The position numbers and the translations under genes are program-made. Below the pieces are notes generated by a model, which was not told where the DNA came from, ran no database searches, and saw nothing but the letters and a program-made list of their open reading frames with translations. From positions 868,001-932,000 of the forward strand of contig JAGMVK010000007.1 in NCBI GenBank assembly GCA_020747065.1: 64,000 nt of DNA. Direction: 5' to 3'. This DNA is from Cadophora sp. MPI-SDFR-AT-0126. Taxonomy: Eukaryota; Ascomycota; Leotiomycetes; Helotiales; Ploettnerulaceae. This document shows, in pieces, positions 11,636 to 22,144 of the stretch. Numbering within the stretch: position 1 is the first letter of the stretch; every line of letters starts with the position of its first letter.

Positions 11636-12094
11636 GTGGATCAAAGAGTGCTTGGCGGGGTAAATTTCTGCAATAACACATACTGATGTTGCAGGAAGTA
11701 CTCGATTCTTATCCCAAGTCAACTAGTCGCCGAATCATCATATAGCTCTAGATCATTGAGCTTTTGTTGTGCTTTTCAATTCAAAATTTGCCTTTCATCG
11801 AGCAGGAGCATTTCGTGGCTGGCGAGGCACGTGATAATAATTGTTTACTTTCACTCGCTTGGGGCAGGAAGGACCAAGAGGCTTGCTCAGGCAAAACCAA
11901 ATTCGGTGATTATCAATATTCTACTAGAACCTCGATAGCAGCACTCTTAGCCACTCTGGACCAGGATCGTCATCACTCACGCCGATAGAAGTCATACGTC
12001 CTCTACCTTCCCTGCGCACGAAAACAAAGCACCATTTAACAAATATACTGTGGTGCACACACTCCTTTTCCAGGCCAACAACTTCCTCGGCATA
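11636..12094. other. Spacer between the two RNase H-family copies
   Basis: No gene. Frames around 11756-11990 lack coding character. Presumed terminator of copy 1 and promoter of copy 2. Confidence 0.4.
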
Positions 12095-12647
12095 ATGTCA
12101 CTCCTCGAGCCACCCAAACACTTCTTTGACTTCAATCCTAATGGTCAGCTTGTCTGCTCTGCCCACCATCGTAGAATCTGCCATGACTGCGCGGTTGATT
12201 GCGAAAAACAAGAACTCTACGGGGGCGAGGATACTGGATTCAGGCGCTATTCGCCGATCAGTGATAAGAATGATCGAGGTACAGTGTTACGTGGGGAATT
12301 TGCGAGGTTCCATTCCAAATTCGATCCACAGATTGTCGCCCCAGCCGATACCGTCGAACTTCTCGTAGGCTAATGTTCCAGCAGACTATGCAGTACGCGG
12401 TATGTGTGGCGGCTTCGAGGAGAAAGATTGGAAAATCCAGGACAAAAAGATCAGAATTTACGCCGGTACGATCATTATATCTGAAACCTTGTTGCAAACC
12501 AACAGCGAAGTCAAAAAGCTTAGTATGTGCGGACTTCTGGTCGCATATCGTGCACTGCGCCAGGAGGACACCGGAGGACCAAGGAAGCTTGTTGAACTGC
12601 TGAGAATTAAGAATACACCACCTTATTGCGATAGTAAGCCCAGATGA
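12095..12647 (+). pseudogene. Truncated, frameshifted paralog of the 10.5-kb gene (copy 2)
   Basis: Starts MSLLEPPKHFFDFNPNG, then CSAHHRRICHDCAVDC, the same C-x2-HH-x3-C-x2-C arrangement and spacing as copy 1, with the same Pro-Pro-Lys and Pro-Asn-Gly lead-in. A shared block ARFHSKFDPQIVAPAD aligns with copy 1. The frame then meets TAA at 12371-12373; one base added around 12369 continues into ANVPADYAVRG and a further 80 codons ending at 12647. No RNase H motifs are seen after it. It is therefore a tandem copy that either lost or never had the nuclease domain. Whether the zinc-like domain alone is functional is unknown. Same strand and 460-bp spacing favour tandem duplication. Confidence 0.55.
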
Positions 12648-13186
12648 AGTCCTGTTTAAGGAACTTGGGCTCTAAGCTTTGATCCATTCTGAGTCGGGAC
12701 AACATTCTGTGATGTTTACCGTTATGCCAAGGCTCGCTTGGGACAAACAAATGATTATCTTCAATTCCCCTGATATCGTATTAAGACTTTCAAATATTGC
12801 ACTCTACAAAGACAAAATGATGTCTCTATTTCTTTCTAGCACATTGCGTCCTGCCTTCTCATCCAGACCTCGTTGTGAAGCGTGCCATCATTTTGCCGCG
12901 AGCTCTGCCAAAGTGTGCCTCGGCTGTTGTACAATAGCAATTCAGACTTGTCTTTACTTGGACATCACATATTTGACAAGCGACATTGATGACTGTTTCC
13001 AGTATCGAATCAAAATTTCCTCATTATTGTCGGCACCTTGGGAGTTTGAGATTGATCTGCCGGCCTGACCGCTTTGATAAGCTCCGATCAAGACTAGCGT
13101 CAAATTTAATTTTGGCTGCTCCACGAACTTTTCACGAACCCGCAGGTTAACCCTCCAAATCCAGCAGCTTCATTTCCACCGACAAG
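12648..13186. other. Spacer with a weak 129-codon frame, probably non-coding
   Basis: A frame at 12679-13068 contains CEACHHF and CLGCC, faintly recalling the Cys/His motifs just upstream, and might be another decayed piece of that family. It has no clear start or homology, so no gene is called. The last 100 bases are the NHP2 leader. Confidence 0.3.
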
Positions 13187-13914
13187 ATGGGCAAAGATAA
13201 ATCCGAGAAGCGCGACAAAAAGGAGAAGAAGGAGAAGCGCAGCGAGACAGATGGCGTCAAAAAGTCCAAGAAGGACAAGAAGTCAAAGCTCAATGGCGAC
13301 AACATCGCTGCTGCGATCGAGGAAGTCACTAAGGCCGATGCGATCTCGCCCGCACAAGAAGAGAGTGCGCTGATGGTTGTGGATACAGTCGGTGAGGTTG
13401 CCATTAAGCCTGTCGGTGCTTTGGTGCCATTTGCGAACCCATTGGCAGATGAGAAGGTCACGAAGAAGGTTCTGAAGGGTGTGAAGAAAGGTATTTCCGC
13501 GCTGCAAAAGTCGCAACGATGAGCGGGGACTAATTTTCTGCAGCTGCCAAGAACAAGACGCTGAAGCGTGGAGTCAAAGAAGTTGTAAAAGCCCTGCGAA
13601 AATCTCCTCAAGGAGCAGGCAATGTCGTCGTCCCAGGAATTGTCATCCTCGCAGCAGACATCTCCCCAATGGACGTCATCTCTCACATCCCAGTTCTATG
13701 CGAAGATCACAACGTACCATACATCTTTGTATCGAGTCGGGCGGAATTGGGCGCAGCTGGAAACACGAAACGACCGACAAGTGTGGTGATGGTCTCAGAG
13801 TCGAGGGTCGGCGCAAAGAAGGCCGAGAAGATTGAGGGTGATGAGGAATTTGGAGAGGTCTATAAGGAACTGGTTAACGTTGTCGAGAAGGAGGCAAGGA
13901 GCGTGAGAGTATAA
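13187..13914 (+). CDS. NHP2: H/ACA snoRNP core protein NHP2
   Basis: Model: join(13187..13490, 13544..13914), 224 residues. A 53-bp phase-1 intron (gtattt donor, ctaattttctgcag acceptor) joins VLKGVKKA to AKNKTLKRGVKEV. The L7Ae/L30e/S12e/Gadd45 domain follows: RGVKEVVKALRK, VVVPGIVILAADISP, MDVISHIPVLCEDHNVPY and IFVSSRAELG, all diagnostic of NHP2. The protein binds H/ACA guide RNAs with dyskerin (Cbf5), Nop10 and Gar1 in nucleolus and Cajal-type bodies, directing rRNA pseudouridylation. The roughly 90-residue Lys/Glu-rich N-terminal extension is longer than in yeast NHP2 (about 156 residues), which is usual in filamentous ascomycetes. No lesions; a conserved gene sitting amid decayed ones. 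Confidence 0.95.
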
Positions 13915-14355
13915 GGGCTTGATTGATACTGGATTACCTCTCCATTGATGGCTACAGTCTGGGGTTTGGTGTATCATACAATCTGCGTGTGCAGTTTTTG
14001 CTTACGGATTTGTGAATAGGCGTTAGAGGGCTGGATAGGTATTGAAAAAGTCAGATGTCACGCCGCCAAACAGGCGCAGAAATAGGTTTTACATTTTCAA
14101 AGTCTCGCTGACCGCCTGAAGTCAGGCATGTTGAAGTTGCTCTCAATGGTTTAGTGTTTTCTTGTCCCCCTCTGATCCCTTTGGATTGTCTTTTATTGAA
14201 TTGTGAGTAGGGGAGCCGGACTATCCATTTGCGTGCCGATCAGATGTGTCTCATTTCTCGTCTTATAGTGGATGTCTGGCTTCTTTTCTGGAAGTTCTCT
14301 GTCGCGAAGATTTCATCTGGGTATCTGGCTGAGGAGTTAGCTCCTGGCGCTCGCC
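13915..14355. other. Convergent intergenic spacer
   Basis: 3' flanks of NHP2 and of the leftward gene at 14.4-15.2 kb. Nothing else recognised. Confidence 0.5.
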
Positions 14356-15220
14356 CTAAGGTTCCGGACCAAACTCAGCATACCATATTCGAAAGTTCGC
14401 ATCCTTATTATTGTGTTCTTTTAGCTTTTGATATGTCGCTTCCACCTTTCGGAGCAGACATTCAGGAAAAGCAGCACCAGAAACCTTGCGGCTTCCCCTG
14501 AAATTCGAGATTGTTGGCGATCCAGAGCCTGCTCTTGCATCTAAAGCTAGATTGTCTTCCAACATCGTCCTCACAAATCTAAGACGTTGCTCGAGTCTCA
14601 TATTCTGCATATGGGTCATCGAGCTTCGGTTCTCGATAATGTCTGCTGCATTCTCCATCTGCTCGATCGTCGATTCTACGAACCTGTTCCATACTTTCTT
14701 TACGTTGCTGTACGAAAAGATAAGCCAGATCAGTAGCTGAGCATCGGCTCTTGGAATGTCGTCCAGGGTCTGTGGGTTTTGCCTCCAGCGGACTACACGT
14801 GTGGAAAGGTCTGTGAGCACGTTGACGAACTTGAGATCGAGTTCTTGTGTGTGGACGGCTTGCTCGATGTATGAGATAGTCATGTCGTAGTCGAGATCGC
14901 ATTCGAGGAGCTCTCTGAGTACTAGGAGACGTTCTGCTGAAAGCTTACCACTTTCCCGGGCTATTCGTTGGTTATAACATAATAATTTAATTAAGAGTGA
15001 ATGCCTCACTGCGTCTTCTGTTAGGTAATATGTCTCCAAGCACTTTCTCGGTTCGAGACAAGTCTGTTGAACAGGCCATATTACTGGTTGGCTGATGTTG
15101 TAATTCTTTCCGAGCAAAAAGGTATGGGGATAGGGACGTATTTGAAGGAGACATGACGGGTCGTGGGTTTATATTATTACAGCCCCTTGGGTTGTACGCT
15201 CCCATTCCCAATTCTGGCAT
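14356..15220 (-). CDS. Hypothetical fungal protein, mostly helical
   Basis: Proposed model: complement(join(14356..15017, 15085..15220)), 265 residues, with a 67-bp phase-1 intron (gtaata donor, cctaacag acceptor) that joins an ATG-started first exon to the long frame. Without this intron the long frame has no ATG before its upstream stop. The product is rich in Leu, Glu and Arg with predicted amphipathic helices: AERLLVLRELLEC, YIEQAVHTQELDLKF, and RLEQRLRFVRTMLEDN. The C-terminus (CLLRKVEATYQKLKEHN) also looks helical. No signal peptide or membrane segment. The run of charged helices would fit a scaffold or a regulatory protein, but no family is recognised. The second exon is well supported by frame length; the first exon is tentative because the branch-like CTAAC touches the acceptor. 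Confidence 0.55.
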
Positions 15221-15722
15221 CTTCGAATCGCCTCTGAATCACAGATAATGTCTCGAATCAACTTGAAAGAACGATCAATTTCCAAGAACATTGTCATTCA
15301 AAGCCTTCCAGACAGTCATATCATAGAATTGCCAGGTATCTCCAAGCTATCCGTCTCCGTGTTGACTCTCTTCTCCTCATCTATCTTTTAGTCCCCTTGA
15401 ATTCCTTTGGGTCCCAGAAAAATTCTTCTCTCGGAACAAAAGCCGACGCCGAGATTACTGCTGCCATAATGCTAGATTACACGCCTCCTCGATATTCGAG
15501 CTGTTTAAGAGGGGGCAACTATGCAAACCTACCTCGCGAGTCTTTCCTCGCATAGTCTTGCTAGCTACTTGTTGAATCAACTTTCTGGCCCCTAGGCATC
15601 TACAAGAGTGATCTAGTTGAATGCTGAGTAAGTATCGAAATTACCAAAGGATCGGATTGGTCAGTCAAGTCACGGAAAGGGTTGAGGCGCTTGCGTTTAT
15701 ATATCAGAATAAACAGCCCACA
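15221..15722. other. Spacer, nothing clear
   Basis: Promoter side of the hypothetical gene and 3' flank of the transporter relic. No gene recognised. Confidence 0.45.
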
Positions 15723-17873
15723 CTATTCAGGCTGCTTCTCCACACCGATACTCGTGTGTTCCGCGGAGCTCGACCCACTGCTAGGAGTAGCAGCCTCCAT
15801 CCTCTCCCTATCATCAGAGTCGAGGTCAATGGACCCTCCAATTGCACCAGGCGTATATGGTATTTTCCCCTCTTCACGGCGCGGAACAGGAACAAATACA
15901 TCAAACCAACTAGGAACTATGAGGCCGAGTACGATGATCACCAATGCGAGATGCCCGACTGCAAATCCAATTATATGCATGGGGTCGTTGCGTACGGCGT
16001 AGAATGAGGCATAGGAGAAGCCGTAGACAATGGCGAGAATTGGGGCACCCATGTAGCGGAGTGTAGGAGCCCAAAGCATTGGGATCTTCCAGTTCTTGCC
16101 AGTTCCGACAATCAAGTTGAGGTCAGTTCTCAGCGTATTTCCCTATTAAGATCAGTTCGCGTTCGGAAGTAGGGCAATTGATCTTACGGAGTAGAATGCC
16201 AGATAATAGAATCGAGACAATGGAGTATTTCTGCTCCAGAATTTGGGAACCGGAGAATCTGGCGTCTTGCCTACAAGGACCGACAGCATGCTCCCTACGA
16301 AGAAAAGACCAAATCCAAGACCAGCACCTGCTCCAGGACTGATCGCATGAGCAACCGCACTCCGAAGACCATAGCACCAAGGAAGCTGATGTTGTAAATC
16401 GCGAAAGCCGGTCTGCCGACCTGTCCAATGACATCCTTCATGCGGTAGATTGTGGTAGCTGAAATACATTCCGACAAGACGACAAATACCAGTGCTATAT
16501 CATTGAGCCATCGATCAACTCCCTCGAGTAAATAGAAGCCGAATTGCGTACAATACATCAACGTCAGGAGGAAGGTCATAATGACAAGAATCGTGACAAT
16601 ACCCCAGCGAGGAATCTTCTTTTGAGCATCCATGGTGAGAGTGACAGCGGCATCGAGCATAGCGAATGCCGAATTGAAACCAAGAACCATGAGCGTAAAG
16701 AACAGAAGAATAGCCCAGAAGTTTGCACCAGGCATCTCTGTAACAGCGAGGGGTAATGTAATGAAACCGATTGTGAAAGAGCCAACCCTCTCGCCTGGTG
16801 TTGGAGTCATGCCGAGAAAACCAATGACACCAAAGACTGCAAAAGCTGCGAGGCATTCAAACAAAGCATTGCTGCATACAATCAAGATCGAATCCATGAC
16901 GGCGTTAGAGAACTTTTAGTTGTAGGATGCGTAAGATGTAAAATAGCCGAATCCTACGCCGGTGGAAAAGAAGACTTGTCCACATGCAGTCTGCCAGATC
17001 TGGCCTCTGGCGAGTTGGTCGGCGTTGAACTCACCGACGTAGAGTTTGATGCCTCTACCTGCATTGGGAAGTGATGCAGAGCGGCCAATCAGGATTATTG
17101 TCATAATGATAGGTAGCCACATGGTGTAGTAGACAACTCGGCCTGTCAAGCCGACACCTCTGAAGATGCACAGCCAGACAAGAAACCAGGTAAAAGCTGA
17201 CCAACCGACAGTCTCCCCAATGAGAGCAATGCCGGGATACTGAACATAACCCGAGCCTGTAGCTACTTCCACCCTCGCGAAAATTGGCAACCACATCATC
17301 CATGTAGAATTCCTGCCCTCTACCGGTCCAAGGCAGAGGACTCTTGAACGAATTTCGGAAATAGATCATAATCCAAGCGAGGTTTGTGACGAAGTATGGT
17401 CCGACCACAAATGCTGTATAGAGGAGACTAAGACCGACGCCCTTCAGACGACGATTAATATTGTTATAAGCAATGACGGAACCGCCTCGATAGGCCTGAC
17501 CTATGGCGATTTCGAGGATCAAGACTGGGATGGCGATGATGAAGATTGCCATGAGATATGGTATGAACCATTGTATGCCATTGTTATTGTACACCTGGGA
17601 AGGAAACCGGAGGAGGTTTCCCATTCCTGCACAGCCGCCCATGGAAGCCAGGATGAATGAGGTTCGTGATGGCCATTGATCCCGTCCATCATCAGAAGTC
17701 TCTTCTTTAGCGAAGCAGGATTCTAGAATGGAAGACAGGCTAGAAGAATTAAGTTTCCTTTTATTTGATGGTGGGAGCTTGCATGTGTCTCCCGTCACCG
17801 TTCTCTGGGACTGACAGTCGGCTCCAAAGTTTGGCATGGCACTAACCAATCTCCAAAGGGTCCGAGGCAGCAC
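15723..17873 (-). pseudogene. SNF-type (sodium:neurotransmitter symporter family) transporter, disrupted
   Basis: On the minus strand the protein reads DGRDQWPSRTSFILASMGG, then CAGMGNLLRFPS (the ion-binding unwound helix 1 of this family), NNNGIQWFIPYLMAIF, QAYRGGSVIAYNNINRR, about ten further hydrophobic segments, and a polar tail ending at 15723. Fungal SNF proteins are plasma-membrane solute symporters of unknown substrate. Three lesions break it: about one extra base in the T-run at 17277-17284; TAA at 16916-16918 between YASYN and KFSNAV, where CAA would fit; and about one missing base at 16358-16366 between GAMVFG and AVAHAISPG. A normal 45-bp phase-0 intron (16143-16187) splits FYS and GNTLRTDL. 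The true N-terminal exon, near 17860-17900, is uncertain. All membrane segments are otherwise preserved, so decay is recent, or the assembly has errors here. Confidence 0.82.
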
Positions 17874-18539
17874 TCCAACATGCCAATGAAGCTAGAATAT
17901 ATGATGGTGAAAAGATCGACTATCGCTCCTTGGAATTTAGAAAGTACTGGTGAGCGTTGCTTGCTGTGCTTCATAATTTCTGGGCTCTGACCTAGGACAA
18001 GATTCGCTTGGCGCCGGGTCAAGACCGTTTTAACCGACTTGTCTCGTCTCCAAACTTCTTCAAATCTACGACTAGCCTGAGTGACATAGGCGTGAATTCC
18101 AAAAGAAATCTGTGACGGTCACAAATGGTATGGCCATGGGAAGATATAAATCGAGGTAAAATTGCGAAGTCGGCCTCTGAAAGTAAAGGATCTTGCAAGT
18201 TGCTAGACCGAAGCGCCAACAAGAGCATACCAGAACGTATGACAGCTTTAATGAGTATGTAGTTGGTGGAGCAAAATCCGTGAAGCGTAATTGACAGCAC
18301 GCAAAAGCTTGCGCCTCTGTGTAAAGAGAAAACGAAATGCAGTCCTTCTCGCTTGAGACCTACTGGAGCAGGAAAGAAGTACGAAGAAGTGTTAGTAGGA
18401 CACTGCATTTAACGACCGATGGTTCTTATAAAACATCTGCCAAAAGTCAATGAGTTGATAACTTCAACTCGGCCTAGGGGAGAGATTACATTTTTGCTAT
18501 GACTGTTGTTACACTTTTCATACTCGTCAATCGTACCAA
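17874..18539. other. Spacer, probable 5' region of the transporter relic
   Basis: May hold the missing first exon of the transporter (a Met-Leu-Glu-Cys-Cys start near 17883 is one candidate). Nothing else supported. Confidence 0.35.
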
Positions 18540-19421
18540 TTATCTCAAGCCCAGCAAGAACTTTCCACCACCTTCCTTTCCTCCCTCTCCTCCACCTGGC
18601 AGATATGTAACATTCGGGTTACCAGCCAGAGTCTGAGCAATCTCCTTACTAGCCTCGATTCTTCTGATCATGATCAAACCATCGCCAGCCTTAGCAACCG
18701 CCTTGCTAATGGTGTCCGCAGACTCAGCTTCACCCTCTGCGCGGATAACGTTTGCCTGTCTCTCCTGCTCCGCCTTCTCGACAATGAATCTCGCTCTCTC
18801 AGCATCTTGTTGTGCAATCTGCTTCTGCTCAACGGCCCGTGTAAACTCCTTTCCGAAAGTCATGTGTGTGATGGAGACGTCTTCTAGGGCAATATTGAAC
18901 TCTTGAGCACGCTTGAGGAGATCGGTACGTATTCTGTTGCTGACGGCTTCACGCTGGGTAATAAGTTCTGCGGCATCGAACTGGGCGACAATAGACTTGA
19001 GGACTTCGTTTCCAATGGAGGGGAGGACTCTCTCATCGTAATCCTGACCCAGATTCTACAACTTCTTAGCATAATCCAGAACCTGCATTGTATAACATAC
19101 CTGGTAGATCTTGGGCAAGTTTTGAACTTCTGGCCTATGCAGGACTCTGAGAGTCAAGCTTACCATCTGCAAGTCCTTACTTCCGGTAGTCGTGGAAATG
19201 TTTCTTGGCTTCGTCCGCACATCGTAGATAATGCTCTTCTGTAACCAAGGGATCAAGAAATGTGTTCCCTCATTCACAACCTTCTCCTGCACACCAGACA
19301 ATCGATCGAAGATGACGGCGCGAGTGCCACCCTTAACATCGTAGATGGAGGCTTGGGCGAAGGAAGCTCCGACGGCGAGAGGGATGGCGTATTTGTACAG
19401 GGACTGGAGTGCTTGAGCCAT
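18540..19421 (-). CDS. PHB1: Prohibitin-1, mitochondrial inner-membrane ring subunit
   Basis: Model: complement(join(18540..19055, 19101..19421)), 278 residues. A 45-bp phase-0 intron joins LPKIYQ to [17 protein letters not shown]. Further diagnostic text: [84 protein letters not shown]-terminal hydrophobic segment (about residues 10-25) anchors it in the inner membrane, then the SPFH/PHB domain and a coiled coil. PHB1 and PHB2 alternate in large rings that hold m-AAA protease and stabilise new membrane proteins. The C-terminal Gly-rich tail is fungal-like. It is divergently arranged with QCR8, start codons 243 bases apart, so the two mitochondrial genes probably share a promoter. Confidence 0.97.
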
Positions 19422-19664
19422 CTTGTGAGATTGGTTGTAGATTGCGAACTTTCGGGATGATATTCGGAATCGAGCTGGAGTTCGCTGCTGTTATGAAGCT
19501 CATCAGATAGACCTCTCTTTACTTTTCGAAATACGCTAGTGAGCCCGGGGTAGTCGGCCTTGGCGACATGGGACCGCCCGACATGATCTCTCAGACTACA
19601 AACCTCCATTTCATCTCTTCACTCACAATTGAACGACCTGTCGCTTCTCTACACAACAGTCACG
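19422..19664. promoter_or_regulatory. Bidirectional promoter between PHB1 and QCR8
   Basis: A 243-bp gap separates the two divergent start codons. It must contain both leaders and both core promoters. No TATA box is obvious. Shared control of two inner-membrane proteins is an inference from geometry. Confidence 0.55.
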
Positions 19665-20584
19665 ATGAGACCGTCTCAAATTATGCGATCCGGTGGTGAT
19701 GGAGAGGTTGGAAAGTACGGAAAGTGAGTGTACCAAGATCTAGGGAACATCAAAAAGCTCTTCCTGTTTGTCCCGATGAGGTGGCCAGAGGGCTTTTGGG
19801 AGGCATTGAAGCTATGAATGATGGTATTTGATGTAGGCAGGTGCTAATTGATATTGTTTATAGATATTTGGGAGGATGGGGTAATCTTGGTGAGTGCTAA
19901 GAGCTCTCGAGTGTTGATTTCTGGCCTGGTCGGATTCGCTGCAAATCTTTCACTGGACGACTGGACAAGCTGGATTGGGTTAAGGACATTACACAAGCTA
20001 CATTGGGGCCAGGAATGGATAGATGGATGGAATCTAGGAATGTGCGAAGATCGAGAGACCCAGCGGCGCGGACTACGACAGGGCGACAATGATGCGATGG
20101 ATTGTTGGATCTGGCTATGGCTCTCGACTTGCAGCGGATATTCGAAGACGTACAGGAGTTGTTCGGCCGTGACTCTACTGCTCAGAGGCGTCTGCTCCGC
20201 CATACATCAACCAAGATATTGGATATTTGTTGAGCCACGTACTTCGGGAATCTCAGGATGTCAAGCGCTGCACATGCTCAGGGTCACTAACATCAAATCT
20301 CGTAGGTTCCCAAACACAGAAGGGTATCAACTCCTTCGCACTCAGCGCCAATCGTCAACGACCTCTCGCCGGTACTCTTCACGCAGCCATTTTCAACACC
20401 TGGAGACGATTCAGCAATCAAGTTCTCTACTTCGCTCCTCCTATGATCATCGGCTACCTTACTATGCAATGGGCTATCGAGAGGTTTGTCTCCATCCATT
20501 GGCAAACGAGCTGTCACTAACGAGGACAGAAACGAATACTTGAACTCCAAGCCAGGGCGTGCGGAATTCGGTGATGAGGAATAG
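19665..20584 (+). CDS. QCR8: Cytochrome bc1 complex subunit 8 (ubiquinone-binding QP-C)
   Basis: Model: join(19665..19723, 19864..19889, 20306..20483, 20530..20584), 105 residues. The 26-nt second exon encodes YLGGWGNL, which all fungal Qcr8 proteins carry; exon 3 gives TQKGINSFALSANRQRPLAG and the transmembrane region FAPPMIIGYLTMQWAIE; the end is NSKPGRAEFGDEE. Length fits the family (about 94-110). Qcr8 is a small inner-membrane subunit that contacts cytochrome b and stabilises complex III. The second intron is 416 bp, far longer than any other in the window, and the other introns are 140 and 46 bp. The ATG is in good context (cacgATGA) and gives a short basic N-terminus. Confidence 0.95.
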
Positions 20585-21182
20585 AGGGTCCTTAGTATGG
20601 TATCATACTCAGCAGTGCTGTGCGGTGCTTTAGCCGACGATGATTCAACTTAAAGAGTGTCTGATGGCTAGCAACGTATGGTGGAAAAGAGAATCGGCTG
20701 TATAGTATTAGATCGCATTGAATGGATGGATTTCTGGAGAATCTCCTCTGCCATGGTGTTTCTGGAACGTTGAATACGAAAGCCAGGGTCTCTCATTGCG
20801 CTTGAATGAGAAATCATGGTACTGCTCAGGTACGGTGGTCTCTGCCCACAAGTGTCGGAGCATTCTGAGCTTTTGAGCATCTCATGAAAAGCATTGAATT
20901 TCATCGAGGGTCTAAGTAGACTGAAGGCAGAACCGTCAGACAGGAAGCATGACAATGGCTCTCGCTACAGGTCTATCAAACTTCTCACTTCGAAAGTACG
21001 GATGGCAATTTAAGATTTTTGAATTCAATTTTCATCATTACCTTTTCAATTTAGAAGCAGCACCCTCGTTGCCCCTACTATCTTATCTCTCGTACAATCA
21101 TTCATTCATCATCGACGCCACACCATTTTCGTCACCACCCTTCCTCCCCTTTCCCACTACTCTGTCTCTCTCTCACACAGAC
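20585..21182. other. Convergent spacer
   Basis: 3' flanks of QCR8 and the leftward 21.2-21.8 kb gene. A 204-codon plus-strand frame (20949-21563) is the mirror of that gene and is not called. Confidence 0.5.
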
Positions 21183-21760
21183 TCACCCACCAACCCCACT
21201 CCCCTCCCCATACCCCATCTCCCTCCTCGCCCTCTCCAGTCTAACCCTCTCCTCAGAATCCATGCCCTCCCCAAAACTCCCCTGACTTCTCCTCGTCCTC
21301 CCTCCTGTACCCTCCCCTTTCCCAGGCAAACTGGACTTCGCTTCCCCTGTGTTCCCAAGCGTCTCTCCTCCAAAGCCGTGTTCGCTGATAGCCTCTCCGA
21401 ATCGTATGTTCTCGGCTGTCTTCTCGCCGCGCGCGGATTTTTGAGAAGCGCGGTGGACGTCGGCTTCGTTGTCTTCGGTTGGGGCGGTTGCTGGGTAAAA
21501 GATCAGTACATAAGTACTGATAGGATGAGGGGGGGTAAGAAGAAAGGATGGAGGGAGGAATGAAGCGACATACCGCCTAATTGTCCAGTTGATTTCTTGG
21601 GGGATTTGGTAAATGTATCTTGGGATTCATATCTACACGTAACGAGTTGGTAAGAAAACTTGTCTTTACTTGATGTAGGAGTAGCTTGGGGAAATACTTA
21701 CTGCGTATTTTCCCCACCTGGCTCGGTGTCCATGAGCTTTGTGTTTGTAGCTTTTGACAT
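21183..21760 (-). CDS. Small hydrophilic, probably disordered protein
   Basis: Model: complement(join(21183..21490, 21574..21632, 21702..21760)), 141 residues. Three exons with clean GT-AG introns (gtaagt and gtatgt donors, tag and cag acceptors) keep one frame. The product has no hydrophobic segment, no Cys, and is rich in Gly, Glu, Ser, Thr, Arg and Lys. The text RGEKTAENIRFGEAISEHGF and a Gly-rich tail with SFGEGMDSEERVRLERARR are ordered-looking islands. The pattern is like fungal stress-related hydrophilic proteins, but no named family is recognised. The 3' exon is strongly G-rich on the coding strand. A plus-strand frame over the same bases is the better open frame by length but is low-complexity and lacks a family. 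Confidence 0.6.
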
Positions 21761-22144
21761 TGTTGGGAGTTGATTGTTTTGCTAGGGAAGTGAATTTCCG
21801 AGTTAGGGAGAGATTGAGGGACGAGAGAAAGGTAGTTAAATTACGTAGAGAAGATAGATATTTGTTTTATTTGAAGCTACTTCTATGGCTCCTGCGGGGT
21901 TGAAGCTCTTGGTGCTTCATGACGTATGTGGGGTGAGCTCAACAATTTCTTTGACAAGTACTTACCTGTTGAATATCTTTTGCCCCTGTAATTGGCGTAC
22001 GTTAAATAGTTATTTCAAAGTCATTGTAGCAGTAGTCGAGAAGCTCTGGCATGAGAAGAGTACATTACTGGGGTATTTTACAGTATCAACACAGAACACC
22101 CAGCTCGATCATGATATTTACAGCTCTCTATCATACAACCATTT
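21761..22144. other. Spacer, nothing clear
   Basis: Promoter side of the small hydrophilic gene and 3' flank of the PheRS gene. Confidence 0.5.

Noticed and set aside
20949..21563. Plus-strand 204-codon Pro/Ser-rich frame
   Set aside because: Low-complexity mirror of the spliced minus-strand gene at 21183-21760, which has better splice and protein features.
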